Positions 7,177 through 10,142 of a stretch of DNA of 10,142 nt are shown one piece after another (the stretch's first letter is position 1; every line of letters starts with the position of its first letter). The position numbers and the translations under genes were made by a program. Below the pieces are notes generated by a model. That model saw nothing but the letters and a program-made list of their open reading frames with translations. It searched no databases and had not been told where the DNA came from. This DNA is from Bacteroidales bacterium (GTDB lineage Bacteria > Bacteroidota > Bacteroidia > Bacteroidales > VadinHA17): positions 1 through 10,142 of the forward strand of contig JAUYBT010000027.1 of NCBI GenBank assembly GCA_030692905.1. Direction: 5' to 3'.

Positions 7177-7319
7177 ATTAAATTGAATCAAGATTTTTTA
7201 AATAATTGACTCATCCCATTCACAATAATAATAAGTCCAATATTTATGAAAATCATTTGCATCAAAGTTAAAACTTATTAAAGCTAAAGTCAATTTTATT
7301 TTCTGTAAACAACCTGAAT

Positions 7320-7352
7320 AAAAAAAGCCCCAGGAGCTGATTTCAGAGGGCT
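7320..7352 (-). terminator. Rho-independent terminator-like hairpin
   Basis: On the minus strand, AGCCC (plus 7348-7352) pairs with GGGCT (plus 7326-7330), enclosing a small inner stem CTGA/TCAG, and is followed by seven T residues (plus 7320-7326). It would stop leftward transcripts, yet no minus-strand gene lies directly to its right, so its gene may have been lost. Confidence 0.5.
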
Positions 7353-7378
7353 GACAATCAGTTGTTTCAAATATTGGG

Positions 7379-7416
7379 TCGAGTAGGTAAGGGGAATTTC
7401 ACCCAAAACCTCTCAC
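7379..7416 (-). other. Possible 3' tail (domain VI) of a group II intron
   Basis: Read on the minus strand, the segment runs GTGTGAGAGG, then a GC-rich hairpin-like part with TGGGTGAAATTCCCC, and ends ACCTACTCGAC. From memory this resembles the end of bacterial group II introns (end of domain V, domain VI with its bulged A, 3' splice site). The domain V core with its AGC and GAAA features is not present upstream; a tandem repeat is there instead. If real, this is a truncated relic. Identification rests on pattern memory only. Confidence 0.28.
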
Positions 7417-7430
7417 ACTCACACTGAGCT

Positions 7431-7450
7431 CTGTGCCCTGTGCCCTGTGC
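7431..7450. repeat. Short tandem repeat CTGTGCC, almost three copies
   Basis: CTGTGCC at 7431-7437 and 7438-7444, then CTGTGC at 7445-7450, next to a CACACT doublet. It is a potential slippage site with no evident coding context. Confidence 0.75.
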
Positions 7451-7565
7451 TTTTCTTTGACCTCACTGGCATTGAGGATGACTTGTATAGGTAAGGTGAA
7501 AGGAGGGGTTGCATGCACAATCGCTTTTTTCCACCCCATTCATGGAATAAATTCTGTTTTGTCAT

Positions 7566-9491
7566 ATGATTTCATTTATCTTTAAATCAAAAATGCCAAT
7601 CAGAAAAACCCTGGCCGGTATCAATATTCGTCCGCTGATCTCGGGCCTGATTATTCTTTTAATGTTCAATTGCATAGCATGCCATGGCGATCACCCTGCC
7701 TGGAAAAGAGGCCTGGTCTCAACCGGAATCTCAGATTCTACAAAACACAGCGTTACTCCTGGTGAATACCAGTGTGATAATGCTATGCTGGTTTTACCTA
7801 AAAATCCGAGTCCGGGGGAACCATTCCGTATTTTGGCGACCGTAGGGGAAAATATCCGGAAAGCGCAGATCATCGTTAGCGGTCCGTCGGGTAGTTTAGA
7901 ATCCATAAAAAGTAAAATTGGGGAGGAATTGCCTAATTGGCGGATTGATGATTTCACCGGAAGTTCTGTTGGTAAATATAAGGTCACTTTTATTGCGGAT
8001 AAAAAGGTGGTCAGTGAACTGGAATTTGAAATTTCTTCCGCAAAGGAGCCTCCCCGGACCGGAGTCGTATGGAAGACCCTTCGTGGATGGGACAGCAGCA
8101 CGGAGGCTATCTATTCTGCCTGGATAAACGCTTTGTTTCATGGCTGCGACGAGCGCGCTTCCTGGTCTGCACTCCATGAGGTGACCCAAAATCAAAATCA
8201 GAATTTCCTTTACAACTACCTTTCCCTGGGGGAAGATGACCCTGATGAAAAAAACAGGGTGATCATGCAGCCCGATTGTGCCGATAATCCATTTTTCCTG
8301 AGGGCATATTTTGCCTGGAAAATTGGCCTCCCATTTGGTTACCATGTGTGCGACAGGGGCTATCTCAGGCACAATCCCAAAGCCGGCCAATGGATCACAA
8401 ATGAATCTTTCAGCCCGAAAATTATTTCGGTACAGGCATTCAATGACTTCCTCCGAAGGATGAAGGATGGTGTCCAATCAGGCACGGCCAGGACTGCCCT
8501 GGATGATGAAAATTCCGATTATTACCCCGTTTCACTTGAACAGGGAGCCTTGCGTCCGGGGATTGTTTTTGCAGATCCTTACGGACATACACTGATCCTT
8601 GTAGGCCGGGTATCACAAACCAGGGACCATCCGGGTTTACTTCTTTCAGTTGATGCCCAACCCGATGGGACTGTAGGAATCAAGCGGTTTTGGAAAGGTA
8701 ATTTTCTGTTTAACACCTCCGGAGTGATCGGGGAACCTGGATTTAAGGCTTTTCGTCCCATATCGGTAAATAAGGGTGTGCCACACCTGATGCATAACAA
8801 AGAGATGACAGCGACAGCAGGGTTCGTGCCTTTTTCACTTCAACAGAGAAAGATGGAAACCGATGTTTTCTATCACACTATGGAGCGGTTAATCAACCCG
8901 AAGCCGCTTGACCCTGAAACTGCGTTGCTCGATCTGATACAGGCGCTGCACGAACAGCTGATGGTACGAGTCACTTCAGTAGCTAATGGTGAAGCTTATT
9001 TCAAATCACATCCGGGTGCCGTGATTCCCATGCCTTCCAGTGCTGCCGGAATTTTTCAGGCAGGTGGTCAATGGGAAGACTTTTCAACTCCTAACCGCGA
9101 TCTGAGGCTTTTGATTGCGATGGATGCGGTGCTTGATTTCCCGGGTCTGGTTGCCACTTCACCAAAGGATTTTAATATCTCAGAACTATTATCTGCAGAG
9201 CTGGTCAGAAAAAAGCTTCAGTTGATCCTCGATCAGAAGGTTTCCGAACTTTCGATCAGTTATACCCGGACAGATGGCTCTTTACAAAAACTGACTGTCG
9301 GTGAATTACTTCAAAGAAGGGATGCCTTTGAGATGGCCTATAATCCAAATGATGGAATCGAAATCCGGTGGGGTGCACCGGAGAACAGCGATGAAAGGAC
9401 AACGTGCCACCGTCACACCCCTTCAAATCAACTTAAAACAATGCGCTCGGTGCGCATGTGGTTCCAGAAGCGGCTTCATCCACCAACATAA
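7566..9491 (+). CDS. Large exported protein with Ig-like domain and NlpC/P60-like Cys/His pair, function unknown
   Basis: 641 residues from ATG 7566 (Met10 at 7593 is an alternative; neither has an SD). A hydrophobic segment at residues 22-39 ending 'LMFNCIAC' looks like a signal peptide, possibly of lipoprotein type though the lipobox is imperfect. Residues 65-157 look like an Ig-type beta-sandwich. A central domain contains 'MQPDCADNPFFLRAYFAWKIGLPFGY' with Cys238 and later 'RPGIVFADPYGHTLILV' with His341. This order and spacing resemble the Cys and His of papain-fold NlpC/P60 or transglutaminase-like enzymes, so a cell-wall or protein hydrolase is an inference only. The C-terminus ends in a basic, Arg/His-rich stretch. 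The frame is intact and the gene converges on the permease remnant, with 8 bp between stop codons. Confidence 0.85.
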   Translation: MISFIFKSKMPIRKTLAGINIRPLISGLIILLMFNCIACHGDHPAWKRGLVSTGISDSTKHSVTPGEYQCDNAMLVLPKNPSPGEPFRILATVGENIRKAQIIVSGPSGSLESIKSKIGEELPNWRIDDFTGSSVGKYKVTFIADKKVVSELEFEISSAKEPPRTGVVWKTLRGWDSSTEAIYSAWINALFHGCDERASWSALHEVTQNQNQNFLYNYLSLGEDDPDEKNRVIMQPDCADNPFFLRAYFAWKIGLPFGYHVCDRGYLRHNPKAGQWITNESFSPKIISVQAFNDFLRRMKDGVQSGTARTALDDENSDYYPVSLEQGALRPGIVFADPYGHTLILVGRVSQTRDHPGLLLSVDAQPDGTVGIKRFWKGNFLFNTSGVIGEPGFKAFRPISVNKGVPHLMHNKEMTATAGFVPFSLQQRKMETDVFYHTMERLINPKPLDPETALLDLIQALHEQLMVRVTSVANGEAYFKSHPGAVIPMPSSAAGIFQAGGQWEDFSTPNRDLRLLIAMDAVLDFPGLVATSPKDFNISELLSAELVRKKLQLILDQKVSELSISYTRTDGSLQKLTVGELLQRRDAFEMAYNPNDGIEIRWGAPENSDERTTCHRHTPSNQLKTMRSVRMWFQKRLHPPT

Positions 9492-9499
9492 AAACTTAC

Positions 9500-10006
9500 T
9501 TATTCAATTTTTGAATATTTTCTTTTCAGGCAAAGATATACCGGGATACCTGAAAGAATAAGGATCATGCCTATAGCAGCTTCACGTGGCCTGGTTATAA
9601 TGGTATTGAAAAACAGGCCGATACAAAACAGGATAAATATGGCCGGCACTACAGGATACCCCCATACTTTGTAGGGTCTGTGCACATCGGGCATCCTTCG
9701 GCGTAAAATAAATACCCCAAGCGTCGTGGCTCCATAAAATATAAAGACGGCAAAAATAATCATATCAGTTAACTGATCGAAGGTTCCTGACAGAACCAGC
9801 ACCGATGCCCATATTCCCTGCCACAAAAGGGAGTTGGAGGGAACGTTGGCTTTGTTAATCTTTGCGATACCGGAAAAGAAAAGCTTTTCGCGGGCCATAG
9901 CATAATAGGGACGGGCTCCTGTAAGTATACTGGCGTTGGTGCATCCCAGAGTAGTAACAAGTATTACCCTCTCCTCAGTTAGAAAAAAATCTTTAAATTT
10001 AATCTT
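9500..10006 (-). pseudogene. APC-family amino-acid permease, 5'-truncated C-terminal remnant
   Basis: The minus-strand frame is open from a TGA at 10007-10009 to TAA 9500-9502. Recognisable permease sequence starts near 9967 with 'VILVTTLGCTNASILTGARPYYAMAR', the conserved cytoplasmic loop motif of APC/LAT-type transporters, and continues through 'NVPSNSLLWQGIWASVLVL', 'RPYKVWGYP' and four hydrophobic segments to the natural C-terminus. Intact family members have about 450-490 residues and 12 membrane spans; only the last 150 or so residues remain. The first ATG in frame (9898) lies inside the conserved motif and cannot be a real start. The rest is not found upstream, where another gene begins on the opposite strand at 10039. 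The product would not transport; the breakpoint lies between 9967 and 10039. Confidence 0.85.
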
Positions 10007-10038
10007 TCATTATAAGTAGTTCTTAATACCCTATTCCG

Positions 10039-10142
10039 ATGGAAAGAAGACAATTTCTGAAAATTGCCGGCGTTGGCACTGCTGCAGGATTAATAAGTGG
10101 CAATATGTTTAATATGAGTAACTTAAACAAATCTAACGATCT
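10039..10142 (+). CDS. N-terminus of a Tat-exported protein (3' end outside window)
   Basis: ATG 10039 opens a frame that runs off the window. The first residues, 'MERRQFLKIAGVGTAAGLISG', are a typical twin-arginine signal: R-R-x-F-L-K followed by a moderately hydrophobic, Gly/Ala-rich segment. Such signals in this phylum often precede Gfo/Idh/MocA-like oxidoreductases, sulfatases or other cofactor enzymes folded before export. The mature domain is not visible, so the enzyme type cannot be named. There is no SD; the upstream AT-rich stretch abuts the truncated permease. Confidence 0.75.
   Translation, partial: MERRQFLKIAGVGTAAGLISGNMFNMSNLNKSND

Larger units (their letters stand above)
7169..7565. 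other. Non-coding region, ancestral upstream of the protease plus repeats
   Basis: No gene is seen. The left part, 7169 to about 7318, was joined to the protease leader before the IS arrived and may hold its original promoter, now over 1 kb away. Beyond it are a minus-strand terminator-like hairpin, a possible group II intron tail, a 7-bp tandem repeat and a 9-bp direct repeat TAGGTAAGG at 7384-7392 and 7488-7496. The last 60 bp lead to the plus-strand gene at 7566 and show no clear promoter. Confidence 0.5.

Noticed and set aside
7411..7450. CRISPR-like repeat array
   Set aside because: Repeats are 6-7 bp, directly adjacent and without spacers; simple tandem repeat only.
7896..8477. Minus-strand 193-codon frame inside the large exported protein gene
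   Set aside because: Antisense shadow; the plus frame is continuous over 641 codons with domain signatures.

Overview
The window looks like part of a Bacteroidota chromosome, probably a free-living polysaccharide degrader of the Bacteroidales/Marinilabiliales type. This is an inference from gene content: a PQQ-type beta-propeller, a lipoprotein-like GH2 enzyme with DUF4982 and C5 domains, an IS982-family transposase, an APC permease and a Tat-exported protein start. Most plus-strand genes lack a Shine-Dalgarno (SD) sequence, which also fits that phylum. The region is decaying and rearranged: it holds three broken genes, one complete insertion sequence and several structured non-coding stretches.

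Layout. 1-839 is the 3' part of a PQQ-like beta-propeller protein (+). 1058-3378 is a GH2 beta-galactosidase-type gene (+) that is clearly dead: three in-frame stops (TGA, TAA, TAG) and a frame-changing internal deletion between its two catalytic glutamates. 3379-3722 is non-coding, with a coding-like 28-codon scrap. 3723-4280 (-) encodes a signal peptide and an esterase-type Ig-like domain but has lost the hydrolase domain. 4281-4808 is a structured intergenic region with hairpins, a likely minus-strand terminator and a promoter/dyad. 4809-6103 (-) is a two-gene unit: a trypsin-fold serine protease and, downstream, a 72-74 residue protein that resembles the protease's own N-terminal domain. 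6131-7168 is a complete IS982-family element with 16-bp terminal inverted repeats and an 8-bp target duplication, inserted 27 bp upstream of the protease start codon. 7169-7565 is non-coding, with a minus-strand terminator, a possible group II intron tail and a 7-bp tandem repeat. 7566-9491 (+) is a large exported protein of unknown function with an Ig-like domain and an NlpC/P60-like Cys/His pair. 9500-10006 (-) is the C-terminal third of an amino-acid permease that has lost its 5' part. 10039-end (+) is the start of a Tat-exported protein.

The most interesting part is the minus-strand block 3723-6103. Its two larger genes carry strong SD sequences (AAAAGGAGG), unlike the neighbouring plus-strand genes, which hints at a different origin. 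It contains the protease plus a free-standing copy of the protease's N-terminal domain, a pair that could act as enzyme and regulator. The IS has separated this unit from its ancestral upstream region, with the transposase reading in the same direction and no visible terminator between.
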